From positions 186,001-250,000 of the forward strand of contig NZ_JAHNZO010000007.1 in NCBI RefSeq assembly GCF_018998565.1: 64,000 bases of DNA, read 5' to 3'. The DNA comes from Paenibacillus oleatilyticus (GTDB lineage Bacteria > Bacillota > Bacilli > Paenibacillales > NBRC-103111). Below, piece by piece: positions 1 through 8,778 of this stretch (positions within the stretch are counted from its first letter, which is position 1; every line of letters begins with the position of its first letter). The notes under the pieces are model-generated. The model was not told the origin of the DNA. It ran no database searches and saw only the letters and a list, made by a program, of their open reading frames with translations. Made by a program: the position numbers and the translations under genes.

Positions 1-186
1 ATCGAGGACATCGTTCCGCTTTATAACGTCGATGTGAAGCTGCGTTTGCCGGGACGGCGGGTGAAGGGCGTGTATCTGGCCCCGCAAGGGACGCCGCTCG
101 ATTACAGACCGGGCGCCGAAGGCATCGAGTATACGCTGCCCGAGCTCGAATGCCATCAGATGGTCGTCATCGATCTGCAAGACTAA
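1..186 (+). CDS. C-terminal end of a probable glycoside-hydrolase-like protein (partial)
   Basis: The reading frame is open from the first base and stops with TAA at 184-186, so only the last 61 residues are present. They contain a beta-strand-rich stretch (VKGVYLAPQGTPLDYRP) ending in a short hydrophobic strand (HQMVVIDL). That pattern resembles the C-terminal beta-sandwich of multidomain glycosidases such as those with a beta-galactosidase trimerisation-type tail. The catalytic part lies outside the window, so substrate and family cannot be read. The neighbouring YesM/YesN pair and sugar transporter fit a role in carbohydrate breakdown, which is inference from context only. A terminator follows directly. 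Confidence 0.5.
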   Translation: MEDIVPLYNVDVKLRLPGRRVKGVYLAPQGTPLDYRPGAEGIEYTLPELECHQMVVIDLQD

Positions 187-211
187 GACAACTTCAAGGT
201 TTTACCAATTC

Positions 212-239
212 CGGAGGTGTTCCAATGCACCTCCGTTTT
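212..239 (+). terminator. Rho-independent terminator
   Basis: An 8-bp perfect stem (cggaggtg/cacctccg, 212-219 with 228-235) with an 8-base loop is followed by TTTT. It closes the upstream gene ending at 186. Confidence 0.85.
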
Positions 240-243
240 GTCC

Positions 244-270
244 TATAATGAAACTCTGATAGCGCTTACT
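244..270 (+). promoter_or_regulatory. -10 box and CcpA cre-like site before the sensor kinase gene
   Basis: A TATAAT hexamer lies at 244-249 with no good -35 in front. Directly behind it, 257-270 reads TGATAGCGCTTACT, which matches the cre consensus TGWAANCGNTNWCA at all but about one position. A cre at the transcription start would let CcpA block the kinase/regulator operon when preferred sugars are present. The motif is seen; CcpA control is inferred. Confidence 0.6.
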
Positions 271-289
271 GCGGAAGAGGTGACGGGGC

Positions 290-2107
290 TTGCTGACAGC
301 TATGAAAAACCGCGTACTGGACTATTATTACTCGCTTTCCGTCAATAAAAAGATCACGCGCTCGTTTATGACCGTCCTGTCCTTGCTGCTGATTTTGCTG
401 TCCGTCTTTACGTACCGCGTCTCGTCCGCCATACTGATCGACAAGGCCATCGAGAACACGGAACAAAATTTGCGGCTGGTCTCGGAGAAGCTGGAGATCA
501 TCCTCGACAATTCGGAAAACTACTCCAAAATCGCGATTACGAACAACAGCGTGCAGCGCTACCTGAGCGCCTCGCCTACCTCCGACCCGCTGGAAAATTA
601 CAACCGTTCGGTTGAGGTTTCGAACGCTCTCGCCGATATCGTCGATTCCAAGACGTTCGTCGACGCTATGCTCATCTACGACCGCAACGGCAACCTGTAC
701 GATTCCGGCGGGCTCAAGAACGTCCGGAACGTCAACGACGAATATGTCCGGGCCTTCTCGGGTTCCGTTTACGGCCCCGTATGGAAGGATACGACTAAAA
801 GCAACTATGAGAAGGAAGGGGGAGCTCACCCTGTCGTCTCGCTCCTTCAGAAATTCAACACCGCCAAGGACGGGAGTCCTCTTGGAGTGATCCAGCTTTC
901 CATCGACGAGCGGTACATTGCCGATCAATTCGCCCATATCAATATCGGGCATAGCGGCGAAATTTTTATCGTCAACAAGCAGGGCACGATCGCTTCGCAC
1001 AGCGACAAAAGCCAGCTTTACGCCTCCATCGGACAGGAGCCTTATTATTCCTGGGTGATCGGGCATGAGGGCGGCCGGACGTTCAGCTTGAACGGCGAGG
1101 ACAATCTGGTCGTTGCCCGCACCTATCCGCGCTTGAACTGGATTATTGTCGGAATCGTGCCGATTAAGGAAATTACCCGAGATAACCAGATTTTGATGGA
1201 AAAAACCTTTTATTTAAGCCTCATTTTCGTCATTTCGGCCATCCTCTTGACCATTCTTATCGCCAGATCGATTACGAGGTCGCTGAATCAGATCAAAAGA
1301 ACGGTCAAAAGCGTGCAGGAGGGCAACCTCGACGTCTGGCTCGAGCTGAAGGAGCGCGACGAGATCGGCGCTTTGGCCAGAGAGTTTAACAAAATGGTCG
1401 TCCGCACCAAAACGCTCATGGAAAACATGGTGGAAGAGCAGAAGAAGAAAAAAGAGTACGAGCTCGCCGTCATGCAGTCGCAAATTAATCCGCACTTTTT
1501 GTACAACACGCTGGAGAGCATCTGCGCGCTTGCCGATTTGAAGCGGAATGCGGACATCGTGAACATTGTGAACCAGTTGGCGCTGTTTTACCGGGGCGTG
1601 CTCAGCAAGGGCAGCCATATCATCTCCATGGAAGATGAAATTATCATTACGCAAACGTATTTGGAAATCTTGAAGGTGCGCTACGGCGACCGGCTCGATT
1701 CCCGGTTCGAGATTGACGACAACGTGTACAAGTACTCGACGATCAAGCTGCTGCTGCAGCCGATTGTGGAAAATTCGATCAATCACGGGCTTCGAAATAA
1801 AAGGGGAAAAGGACTGATCCGCATCCAAGCGCATGTTCTGGACGGCAAGGTGCGAATCGAGGTGAGCGACAACGGCACAGGCATTGCGCCGCAGCGGCTG
1901 CGGCAAATTTTGAAGTCGGACCCCGGGCATTACCGGACAAAAAGCTTCGGGCTGAAGAGCACCGACGAGCGAATCAAGCTTTATTTCGGTCCCGAGTACG
2001 GGCTGGAGATCGACAGCGTGCCCGGGGAAGGAACGACCGTCCGCATAACACTGCCGGCGATCGAGAACGGGGGGATACCGCATGATTCAAGCGATGATCG
2101 TCGATGA
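290..2107 (+). CDS. YesM-family sensor histidine kinase
   Basis: This is a membrane-bound histidine kinase of 605 residues that phosphorylates the adjacent YesN-type regulator. A first membrane segment lies near residues 25-48, followed by a Cache-like extracellular sensor of about 250 residues. A second segment is near 305-328, then a HAMP linker, then the His_kinase block QINPHFLYNTLES with the phosphoacceptor His402. The C-terminal HATPase has IVENSINHGL and DNGTGI. The TTG start at 290 has GAAGAGGTGA six bases upstream; ATG at 302 is an alternative. It overlaps the regulator gene by 26 bases, so the two are probably translationally coupled. YesM kinases usually sense sugars or oligosaccharides; the ligand here is unknown. 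Confidence 0.93.
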   Translation: MLTAMKNRVLDYYYSLSVNKKITRSFMTVLSLLLILLSVFTYRVSSAILIDKAIENTEQNLRLVSEKLEIILDNSENYSKIAITNNSVQRYLSASPTSDPLENYNRSVEVSNALADIVDSKTFVDAMLIYDRNGNLYDSGGLKNVRNVNDEYVRAFSGSVYGPVWKDTTKSNYEKEGGAHPVVSLLQKFNTAKDGSPLGVIQLSIDERYIADQFAHINIGHSGEIFIVNKQGTIASHSDKSQLYASIGQEPYYSWVIGHEGGRTFSLNGEDNLVVARTYPRLNWIIVGIVPIKEITRDNQILMEKTFYLSLIFVISAILLTILIARSITRSLNQIKRTVKSVQEGNLDVWLELKERDEIGALAREFNKMVVRTKTLMENMVEEQKKKKEYELAVMQSQINPHFLYNTLESICALADLKRNADIVNIVNQLALFYRGVLSKGSHIISMEDEIIITQTYLEILKVRYGDRLDSRFEIDDNVYKYSTIKLLLQPIVENSINHGLRNKRGKGLIRIQAHVLDGKVRIEVSDNGTGIAPQRLRQILKSDPGHYRTKSFGLKSTDERIKLYFGPEYGLEIDSVPGEGTTVRITLPAIENGGIPHDSSDDRR

Positions 2108-3689
2108 CGAATATTTGATCCGGGAACGGCTGAAGGTCGGCGTCGACTGGCAGGAGCTCGGTTTCGAGATCGCCGGGGAGGCCGAGAACGGGGAGGAGGC
2201 GCTGCTGCTGCTTGAGCATGCGCCGATCCGGCTGGCGATCGTCGACATTAACATGCCGATCGTGGACGGCTTGGCGTTCGCAAAGGCGGCGCAGCACCGG
2301 TTTCCCGAGCTTCGCATCATCATCCTTACCGGCTACGGGAGCTTCGACTATGCAAGAACGGCTTTGCAGGCAGGCGTGTCCGATTACTTGCTGAAGCCGG
2401 TCAACATGGAGGAGCTGACGCAGGTGTTAACCGCGATGTCGGCCAAAATCCGGGAGGACATGGCGCGGCATTCGCAGCAGGAGGATTTCAGGCAGAGCGT
2501 CCGGGAAAGCAACACGATTTTGCGCCGGACCTTCATCCAGAGCCTTCTGGATGGCACCGGACCCAGCGGACCCGAACACAGCTCGGACAAATGGCGGCAG
2601 TTTTGCCCGAATCTGCGGGACGATGCGCTGCTTGTCATGGTGTTCTCGATTGACAAATCTCCGGGAGACGGGAAGGAGCAGCCGCCATGGAAGCGGTTCG
2701 CCGTATTCAACATCGTCGGCGAGCTGTTCGGCGGGCTTCGGGCGTGTGAGCTGACGCTGGATGACGACGACCGGACGGTGCTGCTGGTGCATCCGCATGA
2801 TGGCGGCAGCCGGGAGAAGGAGTGGCTGGAGCGGCGGGGAGCGGAAGCGGTGGAAGCGGTACGACGGTTCTTGAAGTTTACCGTGACGGCCGGCATCGGC
2901 CATATTGCGCAAGGCCCCGGCGGCATTCCACAGTCGTATAAGGAGGCGGTTCTGGCGTGCAAGCATCGTACTGTCCTCGGCGGCGACCGGGTGATCCCGT
3001 TCGAGCGCTTGCCGAAGCCCGCGTTGAAAGCGGACCTGTCCTTTATCCGGGAGACGCTGATGGTCCAGCTCAGGCTGGGCAACAAGGCGGCGGTGGAGCA
3101 CGAGCTGCGCCAGTGGCTGGAGGGGATCGTGCGGCAAAAGCTGTCGTTGGATACGCTATACATGACCGTCTACGAGCTGGTTGCGACGCTGAATCTGTAC
3201 GCCGCCGAAAGCAAGCTGGACATGACGTTTTATGGGGGCGACACGTTTAATCCGGTGCGGCTGGTAGACGAGCTGGAGCGGATGGAGGAGATTGCAGATT
3301 GGGCGGCGGCGCTGTTCGGCCGGGTGCTGGAACAGACGCACAGCTTGAAGCAGTCGACGCCGGCCAAGCTCGTGGATAAGGCCAAGCAGTTTATCGACGG
3401 GCAATATGCCGACCCGGACCTCGACTTGAACGCGATTGCCAAAAGCATTTTCGTTCATCCGAGCTATTTGAGCCGTATTTTCAAGAACGAAACCGGTTAT
3501 TCCGTCGTGGAGTACATGACGAGGCGGCGGCTCAACAAGGCCAAGGAAATGATGGAGAACGGGTGCAAAAATTTGCTGTTTGTCTCCGAATCCGTCGGCT
3601 ACAAAGACCCTCATTACTTCAGCAAATGCTTTAAAAAGCATTTCAGCGTGCCGCCTTCCCGGTTTACCGGGAGCGATTCCCGCGAATGA
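2082..3689 (+). CDS. YesN-family response regulator with AraC-type DNA-binding domain
   Basis: This 535-residue transcription factor has an N-terminal receiver domain. Acidic residues are at 8-9 (VDDEY), the likely phosphoacceptor is Asp55 (AIVDINMP), and a conserved Lys sits in LLKPVN. A middle region of about 270 residues without clear motifs follows. The last ~100 residues are an AraC-type double helix-turn-helix (NAIAKSIFVHPSYLSRIFK and ESVGYKDPHYFSKCFKK). The start ATG at 2082 lies inside the kinase gene; an ATG at 2094 is also possible. It probably activates the sugar ABC operon at 3896, whose upstream region carries two direct repeats of the kind AraC-type proteins bind. Confidence 0.93.
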   Translation: MIQAMIVDDEYLIRERLKVGVDWQELGFEIAGEAENGEEALLLLEHAPIRLAIVDINMPIVDGLAFAKAAQHRFPELRIIILTGYGSFDYARTALQAGVSDYLLKPVNMEELTQVLTAMSAKIREDMARHSQQEDFRQSVRESNTILRRTFIQSLLDGTGPSGPEHSSDKWRQFCPNLRDDALLVMVFSIDKSPGDGKEQPPWKRFAVFNIVGELFGGLRACELTLDDDDRTVLLVHPHDGGSREKEWLERRGAEAVEAVRRFLKFTVTAGIGHIAQGPGGIPQSYKEAVLACKHRTVLGGDRVIPFERLPKPALKADLSFIRETLMVQLRLGNKAAVEHELRQWLEGIVRQKLSLDTLYMTVYELVATLNLYAAESKLDMTFYGGDTFNPVRLVDELERMEEIADWAAALFGRVLEQTHSLKQSTPAKLVDKAKQFIDGQYADPDLDLNAIAKSIFVHPSYLSRIFKNETGYSVVEYMTRRRLNKAKEMMENGCKNLLFVSESVGYKDPHYFSKCFKKHFSVPPSRFTGSDSRE

Positions 3690-3695
3690 TTTTGT

Positions 3696-3746
3696 CGAAG
3701 ACGGCCCCGCTAATGCCGCTGTGCGAACGGGTGCGGTCTTTTTTTG
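3696..3746 (+). terminator. Rho-independent terminator after the two-component operon
   Basis: An imperfect stem-loop (roughly agacggccccg pairing with cgggtgcggtct) is followed by a run of T at 3738-3745. Confidence 0.7.
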
Positions 3747-3749
3747 CAT

Positions 3750-3829
3750 GGAATGTTCGCGGAATGTTAAAAATATTCCCGGTGGCGTAAAGATATTGCA
3801 TTCATGCGGCGAGCGGCGCCCTTTATAAT
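3750..3829 (+). promoter_or_regulatory. Promoter and probable regulator site of the sugar ABC operon
   Basis: The octamer GGAATGTT occurs at 3750-3757 and again at 3761-3768, an 11-bp period that places both on one DNA face. The second copy is also half of a palindrome, GGAATGTT with AATATTCC, at 3761-3779. A TATAAT -10 box lies at 3824-3829 with only a weak -35. Direct repeats upstream of a poor -35 are typical of AraC-type activation, so YesN binding is a reasonable inference. Confidence 0.5.
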
Positions 3830-3895
3830 GACACTATGTCGAACAGACAAACAGCAGTTGAGATCAAAACATAAAATGGGGAGGTTGCTTAACAC

Positions 3896-5224
3896 ATGAA
3901 AAAAAGAGCGCTTACACTGGGGCTGGCATCGCTGTTCGCCGCTTCAAGCCTGCTAGCCGGCTGTGGTTCGAATGACGCCGCCCAAGGCAATACCGGCACC
4001 AAGGCCGACGGCAAAAGCGGCGACAAAGTCAGCATCCGCATCTTGACGCGTATTTCCGGTACCGATCCGAAGTCCGTGGCGTTCCAGAACCTGCTCAAGC
4101 AATTTATGGAGAAGAACCCGGATATTACGGTAGTCGACGAATCGTTGAACGACGAGGCGGCCTTCAACAATAAATTCAAAACGGCCGTGGCGACGGGTAG
4201 CGTCCCGGAAATTTGGATGAACTACGGCGGAGTGGCATTTAAAGACTACGCGAAAAACATCGCAATGGACCTCGATCCCGTCCTGAAAGAAGACAAAGCG
4301 TGGGCCGACTCGTTCCTGCCGCTGTTCGACACATGGAAATACAAAGACCTGCCGGGAACGTACGGCGTACCGAACGAGTTCTACAGCGTCGCGATCTACT
4401 ATAACAAAGAGCTGTTCCAAAAAGTCGGCGCCGAGCCGCCGAAAACGATCGAGGACTTCGAGGCGGTCGCCGACAAATTCAAAGCGATCGATGTTGTGCC
4501 GATGGCGATGGCCGACAAAGACAACTTCCGCGGAGGCCACTTGCTGACGAATCTGGCGCTGAAAAAATACGGCTTCCAGAAAACGGAAGACTTAATGAGC
4601 GGCAAAGCGAAGTGGAACGATCCCGATATGGTTTCCTTGCTGCAAACGATGAAAAACTGGCAGGATAAAGGCATTTTCGGCAAAAACATGGTCACGACCG
4701 ACGGCAACGCGATTACGAGCATGTTCCTCGGCGGCAAGAGTGCGATGATGTTCGAGGGCGTCTGGGCCATTTCCTCCATCGCCGCTTCTCCGATCGCCGA
4801 CAAAATCGGGGTCATTCCGTTCCCGGGCTACAAAGACAAGCCGGAATTCAAGGACAACTGGTTCGGCGGTGCAGGGGGTTACTCCGTCTCCAAGGATGTC
4901 ACAGGTGCGAAAAAAGACGCTACGATCAAGCTGCTGAAGTTCCTGACCTCCGTCGATGCATTCAAGTATTTCCTCACGGAAACGAAGGGCGGCGTCTATC
5001 CGGTCAAAATGGATTCGGGTTCGGCTCCGGTCGATCCGGTCACCGCAGAGTACGTTAAGGCGCAAAGCACCGCCAAAGACTTCAAAGGCGAGATCGAGGA
5101 GTACAGCCCGATCATGCAGCTGCAGGACAAGGTGCGCAACGAAGTCCAAGGCATGTTCGCCGGCAACCCTCCGCAAAAGACGGCGGATACGATTCAGAGC
5201 TTTGTCGATTCGAACAAGAAGTAG
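3896..5224 (+). CDS. Extracellular sugar-binding lipoprotein of an ABC transporter
   Basis: This 442-residue family-1 solute-binding protein captures a carbohydrate outside the cell and hands it to the two permeases downstream. The signal peptide ends in the lipobox LLAGC, with Cys23 as the lipid anchor, followed by a Gly/Asn/Lys-rich linker. The mature part has the usual two-lobe pattern, for example YNKELFQKVGAEPPKT and GKSAMMFEGVWA. No ATPase gene is nearby, as is normal for such importers that share an MsmX-type ATPase. The substrate is unknown. The gap of 510 bases to the first permease is unusually long and full of inverted repeats. Confidence 0.93.
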   Translation: MKKRALTLGLASLFAASSLLAGCGSNDAAQGNTGTKADGKSGDKVSIRILTRISGTDPKSVAFQNLLKQFMEKNPDITVVDESLNDEAAFNNKFKTAVATGSVPEIWMNYGGVAFKDYAKNIAMDLDPVLKEDKAWADSFLPLFDTWKYKDLPGTYGVPNEFYSVAIYYNKELFQKVGAEPPKTIEDFEAVADKFKAIDVVPMAMADKDNFRGGHLLTNLALKKYGFQKTEDLMSGKAKWNDPDMVSLLQTMKNWQDKGIFGKNMVTTDGNAITSMFLGGKSAMMFEGVWAISSIAASPIADKIGVIPFPGYKDKPEFKDNWFGGAGGYSVSKDVTGAKKDATIKLLKFLTSVDAFKYFLTETKGGVYPVKMDSGSAPVDPVTAEYVKAQSTAKDFKGEIEEYSPIMQLQDKVRNEVQGMFAGNPPQKTADTIQSFVDSNKK

Positions 5225-5255
5225 GCGGTGGAAAACCAGCTTCGTATTGTAGGTT

Positions 5256-5406
5256 AATTCTCCGTCATAGACCGGTGGGGTATATCCCTCCAGCCGCTCT
5301 TGAACCCCGCGAAAGTTTTGATTAAAAGTAGAGGTGTTTTCGCGGGGTTCAAAGGCGGACGTTGCACTCTTCCGGGATATACCCCACCTACTATTATTGG
5401 AGAATT
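5256..5406. repeat. Large nested inverted repeat (element 1) behind the binding-protein gene
   Basis: Three concentric arm pairs are visible: AATTCTCC 5256-5263 with 5399-5406 (8 bp), GGTGGGGTATATCCC 5274-5288 with 5374-5388 (15 bp, perfect), and TTGAACCCCGCGAAA 5300-5314 with 5338-5352 (15 bp, perfect). As RNA this forms a long interrupted stem. Such structures between a binding-protein gene and its permeases can protect the upstream mRNA or limit read-through; that role is inferred. Confidence 0.85.
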
Positions 5407-5425
5407 GCTGAACTATAAAAGCTAG

Positions 5426-5527
5426 TTTTCCTCGCGGAAAAGTAAAGTAATTATGAAAAGCCAGCTTTCCGAATGGAAAGCTTCAGGCTATTTCAGTGAA
5501 GATTATAGTTTTCCCTTCAGGAAAACT
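5426..5527. repeat. Three tandem small hairpins
   Basis: Three short stem-loops share one pattern: TTTTCC-TCGC-GGAAAA (5426-5441), AGCTTTCC-GAAT-GGAAAGCT (5463-5482) and AGTTTTCC-loop-GGAAAACT (5507-5527). They have similar sequence and 4-5 base loops, which suggests duplication. Confidence 0.75.
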
Positions 5528-5566
5528 TAGGCTTGATAAGGTCTATGCAAACGAAGATGCATGGAG

Positions 5567-5686
5567 GGTGGAGTATCCACTGGAGGAGTGATAGCGTTCG
5601 CCTTTGTCCACGGGAAATATCCGCTGAAAGCGGAGTTCAATAAAAATTTCCTGTGGACAAGAGCGACCGGAAGTGGATACTCCACC
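5567..5686. repeat. Second nested inverted repeat (element 2) just before the permease gene
   Basis: The outer arms GGTGGAGTATCCACT (5567-5581) and their perfect complement (5672-5686) enclose inner arms 5604-5618 and 5646-5660, which pair over 15 bases with one G-U. A small hairpin TCCGCTGAAAGCGGA lies at the tip. The architecture copies element 1: 15-bp outer arms starting GGTGG, then 15-bp inner arms. The right arm ends about 48 bases before the permease start codon. Confidence 0.85.
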
Positions 5687-5734
5687 TTAGCCAGCATCAT
5701 GCTTACGAAGCAGTACTTGAAGGAGGGGAACAAC

Positions 5735-6616
5735 ATGGTCGGCCGAAAGCCTTATTTGATCGCAGCCGTTTTTTTGCTGCCGGCGCTCTTGTTATATACG
5801 CTGGCGTTCATCGTGCCGATCTTTCAGACGGCTTACATGTCCTTTTTTAGCTGGAACGGCATCAAGAACGTTGCCTTGGAATATGTCGGGCTGCAAAACT
5901 ACATCGCGATGTTTCAAAAGCCTGAATTTTACCGTTCGCTCAAAAATATCGGCGTGTTTATCCTGGCCTCGTTCGTGCTGATCTTGCCGATCGCTTTCGC
6001 GCTAGCGCATATCGTCACCAGCAAGATGAAGGGAAGACGCTTTTTCAAGATTGCCTTTTTCATGCCTTCCGTGCTCCCGCTCACGGCTGTCGGCCTGATG
6101 TGGCAGTTTTTGCTCAAAGGGGAGGGCGGCCTCGTCAACATGGTGCTCTCGGCGATCGGCGCAAGCTCGCTGACCCATGATTGGCTCGGCGAACCGGCCA
6201 TTGCGATCTATGTCGTTGTGGTGGTCAACGCCTGGATTTACTGCGGGCTGAACATGATCATTTTCGCCAGCGGTATGGTCGCGATTCCGGAGCAATTGTA
6301 CGAGGCGGCGGCCATGGACGGAGCGGTCGGGTTCAAACGGCTCTGGTACATTACCGTGCCGATGATGAAGGAGACGCTGAAAATTTTCTCGATCCTTGCC
6401 GTGACGCAATCGCTTCGCGTGTTCGGGCAAATTTTCGTCATGACCGGCGGAGGACCGAACGGCGCCACGGATGTGCCAACCACGCTGCTCTATTACGAGT
6501 CCTTTAAATACAACAACTTCGGGATGGGCAACGCCATCGGCACCTTCATTATCGTGGCGGCACTTTTATCCACGATCATTCTCAACAAGCTGATGAACAC
6601 GAAGACGATGAAATAA
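5735..6616 (+). CDS. Carbohydrate ABC transporter permease (MalF/LacF type)
   Basis: This 293-residue inner-membrane permease has six predicted membrane spans. The family coupling motif appears as EQLYEAAAMDGAVGFKRLWYITVPMM, equivalent to the EAA loop that contacts the ATPase. The ATG at 5735 has AAGGAGGGG seven bases upstream. The frame stays open upstream to 5561, but that part runs through the inverted repeat and has no ribosome site. It forms a channel with the permease encoded directly downstream. Confidence 0.93.
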   Translation: MVGRKPYLIAAVFLLPALLLYTLAFIVPIFQTAYMSFFSWNGIKNVALEYVGLQNYIAMFQKPEFYRSLKNIGVFILASFVLILPIAFALAHIVTSKMKGRRFFKIAFFMPSVLPLTAVGLMWQFLLKGEGGLVNMVLSAIGASSLTHDWLGEPAIAIYVVVVVNAWIYCGLNMIIFASGMVAIPEQLYEAAAMDGAVGFKRLWYITVPMMKETLKIFSILAVTQSLRVFGQIFVMTGGGPNGATDVPTTLLYYESFKYNNFGMGNAIGTFIIVAALLSTIILNKLMNTKTMK

Positions 6617-6634
6617 AGGCAGGTGAAATGGAAC

Positions 6635-7462
6635 ATGACGCTTCGCTCGTATAAAATTCCGGCATACTTGTTTTCTACGTTTTGCGCGGTAATTTTTATG
6701 TATCCGTTATTTTTTTCGGTGATTTCTTCGCTCAAGGACAATCTGGAAATATACAATAACGTCTTTTCGCTGCCTGAGGTATGGCGCTGGAGCAACTACA
6801 AGCTCGCTTTTGTCACCGCACACATTGATAAAGCCGTATGGAATTCCTTTATTTACGCGATCGCAGGCACGCTTCTGACCTTGGTCTTGGGAACCATGGC
6901 GTCGTTTATCTTGACCCGGATCTCGCTGAGGTGGAACGGCGCTTTATATATTTATTTCATCATGGGGCTGATGATCCCCGTCTATTCTCTCGTCATTCCG
7001 ATTTCCCGGATGATCGGCTCGTTCAACGGCTTTAACAACTATTTCGTCATGATCGTGCTGTACGCGACATTTCAACTACCGCTTACGATTTTTTTGATTA
7101 CCGGATTTATGAAAGGAATCAACAAGGAAATCGACGAATCGGCGGTCATGGACGGCTGCGGTCCGGCGACGCTGCTGTTTCGGATCTTGGCGCCTTTGTC
7201 CATGCCGGCCATTTCGACGGCGGGAATCCTGGCCTTTTTCGATATTTATAACGATTTGATATGGAACGTTATTATGGTCAATGACCGGAGCATGTTCAAC
7301 ATTTCGATGGCGCTGATGTCCTTCGTAGGGGAACGGGGCAGCTCGCAGATGGGCCCGACGTTCGCAGGCATCATTCTCACGATCATTCCGACCATTGTCA
7401 TCTATTTGCTGTTTCAGGAAAAGGTGGAGTCCGGTCTGAGCGCGGGAGCCGTGAAGGAGTAA
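6635..7462 (+). CDS. Carbohydrate ABC transporter permease (MalG/LacG type)
   Basis: This second permease half has 275 residues and six predicted spans. The EAA-type loop reads EIDESAVMDGCGPATLLFRILAPLS. The ATG at 6635 is preferred because AGGTG sits nine bases before it; the in-frame GTG at 6623 lies inside that ribosome site. It follows the first permease by 18 bases and closes the operon, ending 45 bases before a strong terminator. Confidence 0.93.
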   Translation: MTLRSYKIPAYLFSTFCAVIFMYPLFFSVISSLKDNLEIYNNVFSLPEVWRWSNYKLAFVTAHIDKAVWNSFIYAIAGTLLTLVLGTMASFILTRISLRWNGALYIYFIMGLMIPVYSLVIPISRMIGSFNGFNNYFVMIVLYATFQLPLTIFLITGFMKGINKEIDESAVMDGCGPATLLFRILAPLSMPAISTAGILAFFDIYNDLIWNVIMVNDRSMFNISMALMSFVGERGSSQMGPTFAGIILTIIPTIVIYLLFQEKVESGLSAGAVKE

Positions 7463-7507
7463 CGGAAATAGGCCGGCCTTCTTGGGAAAAGGGCTCCGGC
7501 ATGATCG

Positions 7508-7549
7508 GCTGAAAGCCCGGCAGAAGGGCTTTCAGCGCTTTGTGTTTTT
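7508..7549 (+). terminator. Terminator of the sugar ABC operon
   Basis: A perfect 11-bp stem (GCTGAAAGCCC 7508-7518 with 7525-7535), a 6-base loop and a T-rich tail (tttgtgttttt). Confidence 0.85.
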
Positions 7550-7557
7550 AAATTACC

Positions 7558-8730
7558 CTACTGTACGTTTGAAAAATTTCGCAGCAGCGCGTTCTGCCCC
7601 TTGAATTGGACCGGCATCAACCGCTTTTCTCCCGTTTCCGGGTTCAAAATCAACCTTTTCGCATCCTTGAAGGTTCCGGACTTCGGCGCGGAAATAAAGG
7701 AAATTTCGTTACGTTCCAGCGCAATCAGGTTCACGTTATTGTGATGCTCGGCAGTCGGCGGGAAAATCGTTTTGACCTTCGCGCTCGCCAGGTCCATATA
7801 TTCAATCGCCCCGCCTTCCCCGTTGGCCCCGGAATAGCTGATGAAGGCTACATGGCTGCCGTCCGACGTCCAGATGGCTTTCCCGACGGCCGAACGGTCG
7901 GAAGGGGAATAGATCATTTTATTTTGACCGCTCGTCAGGTCGTAAAGCCACAGGCTTGAGGCCAGCCATAGCGGAACATTTTCTCCTTTGGCATAATTGC
8001 GGTTCAACGTGGCGCTGTACACGATCCGATTCCCGTCGGGGGAAAGGACCGGCGCGGCGAACTCGACCATCAAATACCCTCCGGCGTCGTCGAGCGGAAC
8101 CGGCTTCCCTCCGTACGATTGAACGATTCGATCCAGTTCGTCTTGGGTCATATAAAATTTCATCCGTTCTTCCCCGTTCTCTTCTTCCGCTCGCTTGACC
8201 AGCCGAATTCCGCCCTTGACCAAGGTCTCGACCTTTCCGCTGCCCGTATCCAGCACGCCGATCTCCTGGTCGACATGGGTGGTTTGGTCGCTTTTCACAA
8301 ACAAGATTCTCCGGTGATCGGGGAACCACGAGATCGTCTTAATTTCGTTCATCGCAGGGAGGTCGTCGAAAAATATGTGCTGTTTGGCGTTCGTCAGGGA
8401 TTGAACCACCAGATACCTGACCGTCTGCTGCTCGTTCCATTGGGTGTAGGCGGCTTTTGTCCCGTTTGAGCAGATCACCCCGAAATTGTCCGGAGTCACG
8501 TTCGGCAGCTTTAACATCGTCTTGCTCTCTGCCTGCTCCGGATGATAAGCGACAAGCTGGCTACCTGTTCCGTCAGCCGTAATGCCCGCAAGCCAGCCTT
8601 TATAGTTTTGAGCGCCTTTCAGACCCTGGTAGCTTGTGATCAACAGATGCACGATCCACGAAAGACCGACAATAAGGATTAAAATTAACGCGATGATATG
8701 GAAGCGGTTTACCGTTTGCGCAGACCCCAT
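7558..8730 (-). CDS. Membrane-anchored TolB-like beta-propeller protein
   Basis: This 390-residue protein has one N-terminal hydrophobic segment (about residues 10-32, IIALILILIVGLSWIVHLL) without a lipobox, so it is probably a signal anchor. The rest repeats the WD40-like/TolB blade pattern, for example LSPDGNRIVYS, TSDGSHVAFISYS and SWFPDHRRILFV, each followed by a strand such as LWLYDLTSGQ. The ATG at 8730 has GGGGTGGA about eight bases upstream, better than a TTG at 8772. It probably acts on the outer face of the membrane as a binding scaffold. The specific function is unknown. It may be co-transcribed with the small gene at 8779-9201. Confidence 0.7.
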   Translation of the reverse strand: MGSAQTVNRFHIIALILILIVGLSWIVHLLITSYQGLKGAQNYKGWLAGITADGTGSQLVAYHPEQAESKTMLKLPNVTPDNFGVICSNGTKAAYTQWNEQQTVRYLVVQSLTNAKQHIFFDDLPAMNEIKTISWFPDHRRILFVKSDQTTHVDQEIGVLDTGSGKVETLVKGGIRLVKRAEEENGEERMKFYMTQDELDRIVQSYGGKPVPLDDAGGYLMVEFAAPVLSPDGNRIVYSATLNRNYAKGENVPLWLASSLWLYDLTSGQNKMIYSPSDRSAVGKAIWTSDGSHVAFISYSGANGEGGAIEYMDLASAKVKTIFPPTAEHHNNVNLIALERNEISFISAPKSGTFKDAKRLILNPETGEKRLMPVQFKGQNALLRNFSNVQ

Positions 8731-8778
8731 AATTCCACCCCAGCCTGAAAATAATCGTAAACCATTTGCCAAAAAATA

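Noticed and set aside
5561-5734. Longer permease frame starting at 5561
   Set aside because: It would translate through the inverted repeat and lacks a ribosome site; the ATG at 5735 has a strong one and fits the family length.
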